Assembly (NCBI RefSeq): GCF_014204515.1
Contig: NZ_JACHLI010000035.1
Location: 1-64,000, forward strand
Length of the DNA stretch: 64,000 nt
Reading direction: 5' to 3'
From: Pseudomonas nitroreducens
GTDB taxonomy: Bacteria; Pseudomonadota; Gammaproteobacteria; Pseudomonadales; Pseudomonadaceae
In this document: in pieces, positions 42,286-49,924 of the stretch
How positions within the stretch are numbered: the stretch's first letter is position 1
Layout of the letters: every line of letters begins with the position of its first letter
Translations under genes and position numbers: made by a program
The notes under the pieces: generated by a model
Told to the model about the DNA's origin: nothing
Seen by the model: only the letters and a program-made list of their open reading frames with translations
Database searches by the model: none

Positions 42286-42302
42286 AGAAATCGGTAGCCG
42301 CC

Positions 42303-43262
42303 ATGCCCAACAGCTCCCCCCGCCCCAAGCTCGCCATCAGCGCCTGCCTGCTCGGCGAGCCGGTGCGCTACAACGGTGGACACAAGGCCTCCAGGTTGTG
42401 CCTGGACGTGCTCAGCCGCTACTTCGACTTCGTCCCGCTGTGCCCGGAAGTCGCCATCGGCCTGGGCGTGCCACGCCCCACCCTGCGCCTGGTGGGCGAC
42501 CGCAGCGATCCGCGGGCACTGATCCAGAGCGACGGCGGTCGCGACGTCAGCGAAGCGCTTCGCGATTTCGGACGCCGCCAGGCCGAGTTGCAGCAGGACA
42601 TCTGCGGCTACATCTTCATGCAGCAGTCGCCGTCCTGCGGCCTGCAGCGGGTCAAGCTCTACCGCTTCGACGGCCAGCTGCGCCCGCCGGGCGTGAGCGG
42701 CCTGTATGCCGAGACCTTCTGTGCCCTGCGTCCGGAACTGCCGGTGGAAGAGGAAGGCCGGCTCAACGACCCGGTGATCCGCGAGAACTTCCTCACCCGC
42801 GTGTTCGCTTTCAGCGCCTGGCAGAAGCTCTGTGCAGAAGGCCTCAGCCGGCAGGCGGTGATCGCTTTCCACTCGCGTTACAAGTACCAGCTGATGGCGC
42901 ACAACCCGCGCCAGTACAGCCTCCTCGGCCAGCGCCTGGGCAATATCGGCGGCCACGACCTGGCGTCTTTCGCCACCGAGTACTTCCGCGACTTCATGCA
43001 GGCTCTGGGCACCTGCGCCACCCGCGGCACCCACAGCAACGTGCTGCAGCACCTGGTCGGCTACCTCAAGCACGACCTGCCGGCGCCGGAGAAAGCCGAG
43101 ATGCAGCACCTGATCGACCAGTACCGCCAGGGCGTGATCCCGCTGGTGGTGCCGCTCACCCTGCTCAAGCATCACTTCCGCCTGCACCCGCACCCCTACA
43201 TCGATGCCCAGGCCTACCTGCAACCGCACCCCGAAGACTTGAGCCTGCGCAATGCCATCTGA
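42303..43262 (+). CDS. DUF523/DUF1722 protein
   Basis: 319 residues from the ATG at 42303. The N-terminal DUF523 half has ISACLLGEPVRYNGGHK and LCPEVAIGLGVPRPT with conserved cysteines (SPSCG too), suggesting metal or cluster binding. The C-terminal DUF1722 half includes FHSRYKYQLMAHNP and the TLLKHHF motif. Such proteins (YbgA-type) sit with photolyase in many bacteria, and DUF1722 has been linked to thiol or DNA-damage functions without proof. It is the first gene of an apparent operon with the MerR regulator and phr, and has two LitR-type boxes just upstream. Confidence 0.85.
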   Translation: MPNSSPRPKLAISACLLGEPVRYNGGHKASRLCLDVLSRYFDFVPLCPEVAIGLGVPRPTLRLVGDRSDPRALIQSDGGRDVSEALRDFGRRQAELQQDICGYIFMQQSPSCGLQRVKLYRFDGQLRPPGVSGLYAETFCALRPELPVEEEGRLNDPVIRENFLTRVFAFSAWQKLCAEGLSRQAVIAFHSRYKYQLMAHNPRQYSLLGQRLGNIGGHDLASFATEYFRDFMQALGTCATRGTHSNVLQHLVGYLKHDLPAPEKAEMQHLIDQYRQGVIPLVVPLTLLKHHFRLHPHPYIDAQAYLQPHPEDLSLRNAI

Positions 43263-43280
43263 AATGCCGACAGGATGCCA

Positions 43281-44231
43281 ATGAACCCCGACCACCCCCA
43301 CCAAGACTCGGACGACGACTATCGCCAGGCCCTGGCCGAAGGCTGGCTGCCGATCCGCGAAGTGTCCCGGCGCACCGGCGTCAACCCGGTCACCCTGCGC
43401 GCCTGGGAGCGCCGCTACGGCCTGGTCGTGCCGCAACGCACACCCAAGGGCCATCGCCTCTATTCCGAAGCCCAGATTGCGCGCATCCAGGCCATCCTCA
43501 CCTGGCTCGGTCGCGGCGTGGCGGTAAGCAAGATCCGCGCGCTGCTCGACGGGAATGCCCCGCCGCCGGCAGAAAATACTGCCTCGCCGTGGGACGACCT
43601 GCGCCAGCAATGCATCGCCGCCATCGGCCGGATCAACGAGCGCCAGCTCGACGAGCTGTTCAACGGCGCCCTGGCCATCTACCCCGCGCAGACCCTCTGC
43701 GAACAGCTGATGCTGCCGCTGCTGGGCGACCTCGAATGGCGCTGGCAGGGCCAGTTCGGTGCGCAGCTGGAGCGATCCTTCTTCCACACCTGGCTGCGCA
43801 CCAAGCTCGGCACCCGCCTCTACCACCACAACCGCCAGCAGCGCGGCGCCCCGCTGCTGCTGGTGAACCAGTCGGACCTGCCGCTGGAGCCCGGCCTGTG
43901 GCTCACCGCCTGGCTCGCCAGCAGCGCCGGCTGCCCGCTGGAAATCCTCGACTGGCCGCTGCCGCCCGGCGAACTGGCGCTGGCCGTGGAGCGTCTGCAG
44001 CCGCGCGGCGTCGTCCTCTATGCCAGCCGCGCGCTGAACCTCGCGCAGCTGCCACGCCTGCTCGCCGGCATCACCTGCCCGCTGCTGCTGGCCGGCCCGG
44101 CCACCGCGATCCATCCCGCCGAGCTGGGCGAACTGGCGCTGGGCGAACCGCCGCTGCAGCTCGCCAGCGATCCGCTGGCGGCTTTCGAACGACTACGTGA
44201 ACTGCACCTGCTCAATGGAGAGGCCGTATGA
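43281..44231 (+). CDS. MerR-family regulator, class II LitR-like
   Basis: 316 residues; ATG 43281 has AGGA at the right distance, while ATG 43275 is the in-frame alternative. The N-terminal MerR helix-turn-helix (LPIREVSRRTGVNPVTLRAWERRYGLVVPQRTPKGHRLYSEAQI) is CarH/LitR-like, followed by a helical and a Rossmann-like C-terminal region corresponding to the cobalamin domain. The B12-cap signature W-x9-EH is not kept: the matching segment ends in E-R (about WRWQGQFGAQLER). Such class II LitR proteins sense blue light without B12. The stop overlaps the phr start (ATGA). PAO1 PA4659 and P. putida PP_0740 are the recalled equivalents. Confidence 0.85.
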   Translation: MNPDHPHQDSDDDYRQALAEGWLPIREVSRRTGVNPVTLRAWERRYGLVVPQRTPKGHRLYSEAQIARIQAILTWLGRGVAVSKIRALLDGNAPPPAENTASPWDDLRQQCIAAIGRINERQLDELFNGALAIYPAQTLCEQLMLPLLGDLEWRWQGQFGAQLERSFFHTWLRTKLGTRLYHHNRQQRGAPLLLVNQSDLPLEPGLWLTAWLASSAGCPLEILDWPLPPGELALAVERLQPRGVVLYASRALNLAQLPRLLAGITCPLLLAGPATAIHPAELGELALGEPPLQLASDPLAAFERLRELHLLNGEAV

Positions 44232-45658
44232 AGCGCCAACTGGTCTGGCTGCGCAACGACCTGCGCCTGCGCGATAACAGCGCCCTGCACGCCGCCGCCG
44301 AACGCGACGGCTCGGTGATCGCCCTTTACCTGATCAGCCCCACCCAGTGGCAGGAGCACGACGATGCCCCGTGCAAAGTCGACTTCTGGCTGCGTAACCT
44401 GCAGGAACTGCGCGCCGGCCTGGACGAATTGAACATCCCGCTGCTGATCCGCACCGTCGAGCACTGGAGCGGCGCGGCGAAAACCATCGCCCGGCTGTGT
44501 ACCCAGCTGGAGATCAAGACCGTCCACGTCAATGAGGAATACGGCATCAACGAGGCGCGCCGCGACGCCGAGGTCGAGATGGCCCTGGAACAGGAAGGCG
44601 TGCGTTTTCGCAGCCACCTCGACCAGTTGTTCTTTACCCCCGGCACCATCCTCACCAAGGGCGGCACCTACTTCCAGGTCTACAGCCAGTTCCGCAAGGT
44701 CTGCTACGAGCGCCTGAACCTCGGCGTTCCCGCGCTGCTGCCGGCGCCGCCGCGCCAGCAGCGACCGGATGTCGACAGCGATCCGCTGCCCACCAAGGTG
44801 AAGGGGTTCGAGACGCCCCCGGACACGCTGCGCGAGGAATGGCCTGCCGGCGAGGAGGCCGCCCACGAGCGCATCGAACTGTTCGTCGACGAAATCCTCA
44901 AGACCTACCAGGACACCCGCGATCTCCCCGCCCGCGATGGCACCAGCCGCCTCTCGCCGTACCTGGCCGCCGGCGTGCTGTCGCCGCGGCAATGCCTGCA
45001 CGCGGCGCTGGCGAACAACCATGGCGAGTTCGAGACCGGCAACAGCGGCGCGGTGAGCTGGATCAACGAGCTGCTCTGGCGCGAGTTCTACAAGCACATC
45101 CTGGTCGGCTTCCCGCGCGTCAGCCGGCACCGCGCCTTCCGCGAGGACACCGAGAAGCTAAAGTGGCGCCGCTCGCAGAAGGACCTGGAAGACTGGCAGC
45201 AGGGCCGCACCGGCTTCCCCCTCATCGACGCCGCCATGCGCCAGCTGCTGGCCACCGGCTGGATGCACAACCGCCTGCGCATGGTGGTGGCGATGTTCCT
45301 CACCAAGAACCTGCTGATCGACTGGCGCGAGGGCGAGCGCTGGTTCATGCAGCACCTGATCGACGGCGACCTGGCGGCGAACAACGGCGGCTGGCAATGG
45401 AGTGCCTCCACCGGCACCGACGCGGCGCCCTACTTCCGTATCTTCAACCCGGTCTCGCAGTCCGAACGCTTCGACCCGGACGGCCGCTTCATCCGCCGCT
45501 GGGTGCCGGAACTGGCAGGCGTGGAGGGCAAGGCCGTGCACGACCCATCGCGCCTGGGGCTGTTCGGCGTACAGGGTTATCCACAGCCGATGTGCGACCT
45601 TTCCGCCACCCGCGGGCGGGCGCTGGAGGCATTCAAGAGCCTCGCCGCCTCTGTTTGA
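44228..45658 (+). CDS. phr: Deoxyribodipyrimidine photolyase
   Basis: A 476-residue class I CPD photolyase that uses blue light to split cyclobutane pyrimidine dimers in DNA. N-terminal antenna domain with LVWLRNDLRLRDNSAL; C-terminal FAD domain with TSRLSPYLAAGVLSPRQC, WINELLWREFYKHIL, and ATGWMHNRLRMVVAMFLTKNLLIDWREGE. The C-terminal AS.GTDAAPYFRIFNP segment is complete, so the enzyme looks functional. Coupled by a four-base overlap to the MerR regulator, consistent with light-controlled repair. Confidence 0.96.
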   Translation: MKRQLVWLRNDLRLRDNSALHAAAERDGSVIALYLISPTQWQEHDDAPCKVDFWLRNLQELRAGLDELNIPLLIRTVEHWSGAAKTIARLCTQLEIKTVHVNEEYGINEARRDAEVEMALEQEGVRFRSHLDQLFFTPGTILTKGGTYFQVYSQFRKVCYERLNLGVPALLPAPPRQQRPDVDSDPLPTKVKGFETPPDTLREEWPAGEEAAHERIELFVDEILKTYQDTRDLPARDGTSRLSPYLAAGVLSPRQCLHAALANNHGEFETGNSGAVSWINELLWREFYKHILVGFPRVSRHRAFREDTEKLKWRRSQKDLEDWQQGRTGFPLIDAAMRQLLATGWMHNRLRMVVAMFLTKNLLIDWREGERWFMQHLIDGDLAANNGGWQWSASTGTDAAPYFRIFNPVSQSERFDPDGRFIRRWVPELAGVEGKAVHDPSRLGLFGVQGYPQPMCDLSATRGRALEAFKSLAASV

Positions 45659-45678
45659 GCGCCTCTCTGCCAGTGGGC

Positions 45679-45749
45679 GTAGGAGCGGACTTCGTCCGCG
45701 ATCGGCCCGAACCCCGCTGGAGCTCACCGCGGACGAAGTTGGCTCCTGG
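45679..45749. repeat. REP pair downstream of phr
   Basis: GTAGGAGCGGACTTCGTCCGCGAT and its inverted partner GCGGACGAAGTTGGCTCCTGG, the latter with two mismatches from the standard GCTCCTAC end. Lies in the convergent gap between phr and pagL. Confidence 0.7.
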
Positions 45750-45763
45750 CCAAGCAACCAGCC

Positions 45764-45793
45764 ACAAAAAAGCCGGGCTCCTGGCCCGGCTTC
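45764..45793 (-). terminator. Terminator of pagL, possibly bidirectional
   Basis: On the minus strand GAAGCCGGGCC and GGCCCGGCTTTTTTG pair around AGGA, 14 bases after the pagL stop. The A/T flanks on both sides would also allow it to end phr transcription. Confidence 0.85.
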
Positions 45794-45807
45794 TTGTCAG
45801 CGTTCTG

Positions 45808-46329
45808 TTACAGAGGATGCGTGTAATAGAGGCTGTAGGACTCGATACCGTCGTTCGGCTGGCTGATGCCGGCGTTCGAATAGTGCATGGCACGCAGGCC
45901 GATCTTCTGGCCGCCGCCGAACTTCAGGCCCGCGCCGATGCGGTCCTCGAAGTTGAAGGCGCCACCCAGGTTCTGGTCGCCGACGCGGGAGCCGCTGAAC
46001 AGCGCCACGCCGATACCGGCCTCGATGAAGGGCTGTACGCGCTCGCCGGAAAACTCGTAGACAAACACCGGGCTCAACGAAAGCGAATGACGGCCGCTGG
46101 CCTCGTCACCGCCTTCCCAATAGGTGTAACCCGCATCCCAGTAGCCGGTCAGGCGTCCGCTGGAGCTTTCCCACCAGCTCTTGTCCCAGTTCATGCCCAG
46201 GCCCAGGCGATAGGTCATGCCATTCTGGCCGGTGAACCCCACCGCGCCGGTAAGGTCGGCAGCGTGGGCGCTCAGGCAGGCGCCCAGGGACAGCGCGGCC
46301 ACGGCGATCAGCGACAGATATCTCTTCAT
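45808..46329 (-). CDS. pagL: Lipid A 3-O-deacylase
   Basis: A 173-residue outer-membrane beta-barrel enzyme that removes the 3-O acyl chain of lipid A. Signal peptide of about 23 residues (ends SAHA), then alternating barrel strands. The catalytic triad spacing is exact: His in MHYSNAG, Ser two residues on, and Glu 14 residues after the His (QPNDGIESYSLYY), as in P. aeruginosa PagL. The C-terminus ends in an aromatic strand. In P. aeruginosa it modulates inflammatory recognition. AAAGGAC precedes the ATG. Confidence 0.92.
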   Translation of the reverse strand: MKRYLSLIAVAALSLGACLSAHAADLTGAVGFTGQNGMTYRLGLGMNWDKSWWESSSGRLTGYWDAGYTYWEGGDEASGRHSLSLSPVFVYEFSGERVQPFIEAGIGVALFSGSRVGDQNLGGAFNFEDRIGAGLKFGGGQKIGLRAMHYSNAGISQPNDGIESYSLYYTHPL

Positions 46330-46446
46330 CGGGTAAGTCCTTTATTAGAAAGCTGAATGAAAATTCCCCGCGAATAGCTGGCAATTATAAGACCATTTGT
46401 CGGAATACAACGGAAGACAAAAGTCGATAGCTGGCTACTTTTTCTC

Positions 46447-47241
46447 TCAGCCCGGGTAGAAACTGACCGGTTCGTCAGTGCCCCAGAGTACTGGCAATAC
46501 GCGTTCAAGGCCTTCGACCGCGCCACTGGTCCAGAACTCAGTTTTTCTTGCCTGGCCTTGCGCCAGCAACTCGCGAGCCCCCAGCAGCCGCTCCAGCTGG
46601 CGGGCCACGGCGGCGCCGGTGTCGATCAGCGAGACCGTGGCCGGGACCATCTCGCGCAGCAGCGGGCGCAGGAAGGGGTAATGGGTGCAGCCCAGGATCA
46701 GCGTGTCGCAACCCTCGGCCAGCAGCGGCGTGACGTAACCCTGCAACAACTCGCGGGTCTGTGGGCCGGCGAGATCGCCCAGCTCGATGCGCTCCACCAG
46801 CCCCGGGCAGGGCTGGGTGATGACCCGCACGTCACTGGCGAAGCGATCCAGCAAGGCCGCAAAGCGCGCGCTCTTCAGGGTGCCGGTGGTGGCCAGTACG
46901 CCGACCACGCCGCTACGCGTGGCCTCGGCCGCCGGCTTCACCGCCGGCTCCATGGCCACGATGGGCAGTTGCGGATACAGCTCGCGCAGGTCCGCGGCGG
47001 CTGCCGCGGTGGCCGTGTTGCACGCCAGCACCAGCGCCTTGGCGCCACGGGAGAGCAGGAACTCGGCGATGGCGCGGCAACGCGCGCGGATGTACTCGGG
47101 GGTCTTCTCGCCATAAGGCACGTGGCCGCAGTCGGCGAGGTAGATCAGGGATTCGTGGGGAAGCCGTCCACGGATTTCGTGGAGGACGCTGAGGCCGCCC
47201 ACGCCGGAGTCGAACACGCCGATGGGCGCGGCTTCAGCCAT
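46447..47241 (-). CDS. murI: Glutamate racemase
   Basis: A 264-residue cofactor-independent racemase that makes D-glutamate for peptidoglycan. Both catalytic cysteines are visible: LACNTATAAA near residue 75 and LGCTHYPFL near residue 186. The N-terminus IGVFDSGVGGLSVL is the family's start. It overlaps the end of moeB by eight bases, so it is expressed from the same minus-strand gene run (hemA-prfA-prmC-moeB-murI). Confidence 0.95.
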   Translation of the reverse strand: MAEAAPIGVFDSGVGGLSVLHEIRGRLPHESLIYLADCGHVPYGEKTPEYIRARCRAIAEFLLSRGAKALVLACNTATAAAAADLRELYPQLPIVAMEPAVKPAAEATRSGVVGVLATTGTLKSARFAALLDRFASDVRVITQPCPGLVERIELGDLAGPQTRELLQGYVTPLLAEGCDTLILGCTHYPFLRPLLREMVPATVSLIDTGAAVARQLERLLGARELLAQGQARKTEFWTSGAVEGLERVLPVLWGTDEPVSFYPG

Positions 47242-47989
47242 GCGTGGCTCCGCACACGGCGCACTGCGGGTCGCGCTTGACCCGCAGTTCGCGGAAGCGC
47301 GAACCCAGCGCGTCGATCAGCAGCAGTCGCCCCACCAGCGGCTCGCCGAAACCGGCCAGCAACTTCAAGGCTTCCAGCGCCTGCAGGCTACCCACCAGCC
47401 CCACCAGCGGGCCGACCACGCCGGCCTCGCTGCAGGTCAGTTCGGCTTCGCTGCCATGGCCGTAGAGGCAGTGGTAGCAGGGGCTGTCCTCGCGGCGCAG
47501 ATCGAACACCGAGAGCTGCCCTTCCAGGCGGATGGCCGCGCCGCTCACCAGCGGTTTCTTCGCGGCGACGCAGGCGGCATTCACCGCCTCGCGGGTACCG
47601 AAGTTGTCGCAGCAGTCCAGCACCAGGTCCACGGCCGCCACGGCGGCGTCGAGGGAGTCGGCGTCCAGCGCCTGGCGATGGGCGACCAGTTTCACCTCGG
47701 GGTTGATCGCCTGCAGGCGAGCGCTCGCCGAGTCCACCTTGGTCGTGCCGACCGTGGTGGTGTCGTGGATGATCTGCCGCTGCAGGTTGGTCAGGTCGAC
47801 GGTGTCGAAGTCCGCCAGGTGCAGTTCGCCGACGCCGGCAGCGGCGAGGTACAGCGCCACCGGCGCTCCCAAGCCACCAAGGCCGACGATCAGCACGCGG
47901 CTGTCCTTCAGGCGCAGCTGGCCGTCGACGTCGATCTGCGACAGCAGGATCTGCCGGCTGTACCGCAGCAGTTCGTTGTCGCTCAGCAT
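47234..47989 (-). CDS. moeB: Molybdopterin-synthase adenylyltransferase (MoeB/ThiF family)
   Basis: A 251-residue E1-like enzyme that adenylates the C-terminus of a sulphur carrier (MoaD or ThiS). ATP-binding region VLIVGLGGLGAPVALYLAAAGVG, the DLTNLQRQIIHDT motif and two zinc-binding CxxC pairs (CYHC and CAVC) are present. The gene overlaps prmC by seven bases and murI by eight, so the three are tightly coupled. Which carrier it serves cannot be decided from the sequence; the MoeB label follows the usual annotation of this locus. Confidence 0.9.
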   Translation of the reverse strand: MLSDNELLRYSRQILLSQIDVDGQLRLKDSRVLIVGLGGLGAPVALYLAAAGVGELHLADFDTVDLTNLQRQIIHDTTTVGTTKVDSASARLQAINPEVKLVAHRQALDADSLDAAVAAVDLVLDCCDNFGTREAVNAACVAAKKPLVSGAAIRLEGQLSVFDLRREDSPCYHCLYGHGSEAELTCSEAGVVGPLVGLVGSLQALEALKLLAGFGEPLVGRLLLIDALGSRFRELRVKRDPQCAVCGATHG

Positions 47990-48813
47990 GTCCAGCGCCC
48001 CAGGCTGATGCGCTCGTGACCGCCCAGGTCGCGGCGGCTTTCCACGGCGCTGAAGCCACGCCTGAGCAGCAGCTCGCGTACGGCATCGGGCTGGTCGAAG
48101 CCGTGTTCGAGCATCAGCCAGCCGCCGTTTTCCAGGTGGTTCGGCGCCTGCTCGATGATCAGGCGGATGTCGTCCAGCCCATCCTGCCCGGAGACCAGCG
48201 CGCTCGAGGGTTCGAAGCGCACGTCGCCCTGCTTGAGGTGCGGGTCGGTGCTGGGGATGTACGGCGGGTTGCTGACGATCAGCGAAAAACGCTCGCCGTT
48301 CACCGCGGAGAACCAGTGGCTGGCGCGGAAGGCGACGTTGCCCAGGCGCAGGCGTTCGCGGTTGCGTTCGGCCAGGGCCACGGCCTCGGGGATGCGGTCG
48401 ACGCCCAGCACCTGCCAGCTCAGGCGTTCACACGCCAGCGCAAGGGCGATGGCACCGGTGCCAGTCCCCAGGTCGAGCACGCGCGATGGCGAGGCCGGCA
48501 GCAGCGCCAGCGCGGTCTCCACCAGCAGCTCGGTGTCCGGGCGCGGGATCAGGGTGTGCGGCGCAACTTCCAGGTCCAGGCTCCAGAAGCCCTGGCGGCC
48601 GAGGATGTAGGCCACCGGCTCGCCGGCTACCCGGCGCGCCAGGTAACGGTCGTAGAGGTCGTGGGCCTCGCGGCTGACCACGCGCTCGGGCCAGGTGCGC
48701 AGGAAGCTGCGCGGCTTGCCCAGGGCGGCGCTGAGCAGCAGCTCGGCATCCAGGCGCGCGCTGGGCGAGTCCGGCAATTGCGCCTCGTTGAGCAGGGTCA
48801 TGATGGTTGCCAT
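47983..48813 (-). CDS. prmC: Release factor N5-glutamine methyltransferase
   Basis: 276 residues from the ATG at 48813; an open extension to 48930 runs back into prfA and lacks conservation. The enzyme methylates the GGQ glutamine of peptide chain release factors. Motifs: an N-terminal helical domain, SAM-binding VLDLGTGTGAIALALA, and the catalytic NPPYIPS. It lies 28 bases after prfA, which encodes its substrate, a widely conserved pairing. The older name is hemK. Confidence 0.95.
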   Translation of the reverse strand: MATIMTLLNEAQLPDSPSARLDAELLLSAALGKPRSFLRTWPERVVSREAHDLYDRYLARRVAGEPVAYILGRQGFWSLDLEVAPHTLIPRPDTELLVETALALLPASPSRVLDLGTGTGAIALALACERLSWQVLGVDRIPEAVALAERNRERLRLGNVAFRASHWFSAVNGERFSLIVSNPPYIPSTDPHLKQGDVRFEPSSALVSGQDGLDDIRLIIEQAPNHLENGGWLMLEHGFDQPDAVRELLLRRGFSAVESRRDLGGHERISLGRWTC

Positions 48814-48841
48814 GGTCTTTCGCTCTCTCAGTTGCCCGCGC

Positions 48842-49924
48842 TCAATCGCCGAGCGCGGCCAGCTGGTCGGCCTGGAACTCTTGCAACAACGGCTCGATGA
48901 CCTGCTCCACCGCGCCTTCCATGACTTCACCCAGGGAATACAGGGTGAGGTTGATGCGGTGGTCGGTCACCCGGCCCTGGGGGAAATTGTAGGTGCGGAT
49001 GCGCTCGGAGCGATCGCCCGAACCGACCAGCAGCTTGCGTGTGCTGGCAATCGCCTGCTGGGCGGCGGACTGCTGCTGGTCGTTGAGCCGGGCCGCCAGC
49101 CAGGCCATGGCCTTGGCGCGGTTCTTGTGCTGCGAACGTTCTTCCTGGCACTCGACCACGATGCCCGACGGAATGTGCACGATGCGCACCGCCGAGTCGG
49201 TCTTGTTCACGTGCTGGCCGCCAGCGCCGGAGGAACGGTAGGTGTCGATGCGCAGGTCGGCCGGGTTGATCTCGATGGCCGCCTGTTCGTCCGGCTCGGG
49301 CAGCACCGCCACAGTGCACGCCGAGGTGTGGATACGGCCCTGGGATTCGGTGGCCGGCACGCGCTGCACGCGGTGGGCGCCGGACTCGAACTTGAGCTTG
49401 GCGTAGACGTTTTCGCCTTCGACTCGGGCGATCACTTCTTTATAGCCGCCGTGCTCGCCCTCGTTCTCGGACATGACTTCCACGCGCCAGCCCTGTTTCT
49501 CGGCATAGCGCGAGTACATGCGGAACAGGTCTCCGGAGAAGATCGCCGCTTCGTCGCCGCCGGTGCCGGCGCGGATTTCCAGGAAGACGTTGCGCCCGTC
49601 GTTGGGGTCCTTGGGCAGCAGCATGCGCTGCAGGCGATCCTCCAGGCCGACCAGCGCAGTCCTGGCCTCGGCCACCTCTTCCTCGGCCATCTCGCGCAGG
49701 TCCGGGTCGCTGTCCTTGAGCAGCGCCTGGGCGCCTTCGAGGTCCGACTGCACCTTGCGGAACTCGCGGAAGGCGAGGATCACCGGCTCCACTTCCGCGT
49801 ATTCGCGGGAGTAGGCGCGGAACCGGGTCTGGTCGCTGATGACTTCGGCGTCGCCCAGCAGAGCGGTGAGCTCTTCGTAGCGGTCGCTGAGGATATCCAG
49901 CTTTTTCAGGAGGGAGGCTTTCAT
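48842..49924 (-). CDS. prfA: Peptide chain release factor 1
   Basis: A 360-residue RF1 that recognises UAA and UAG stop codons. The codon-recognition tripeptide PAT is in RVPATESQGRIHTSA, and the peptidyl-tRNA hydrolysis motif GGQ is in SSGAGGQHVNKTDSAVR. The length is standard. Its ATG overlaps the hemA stop by four bases, so the order hemA-prfA-prmC is preserved as in enteric bacteria. Confidence 0.97.
   Translation of the reverse strand: MKASLLKKLDILSDRYEELTALLGDAEVISDQTRFRAYSREYAEVEPVILAFREFRKVQSDLEGAQALLKDSDPDLREMAEEEVAEARTALVGLEDRLQRMLLPKDPNDGRNVFLEIRAGTGGDEAAIFSGDLFRMYSRYAEKQGWRVEVMSENEGEHGGYKEVIARVEGENVYAKLKFESGAHRVQRVPATESQGRIHTSACTVAVLPEPDEQAAIEINPADLRIDTYRSSGAGGQHVNKTDSAVRIVHIPSGIVVECQEERSQHKNRAKAMAWLAARLNDQQQSAAQQAIASTRKLLVGSGDRSERIRTYNFPQGRVTDHRINLTLYSLGEVMEGAVEQVIEPLLQEFQADQLAALGD

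Noticed and set aside
41007..44114. A 1035-codon open frame on the minus strand across the FAD oxidoreductase, DUF523 and MerR genes
   Set aside because: It shadows three recognisable plus-strand proteins, has no domain and crosses the regulatory boxes.
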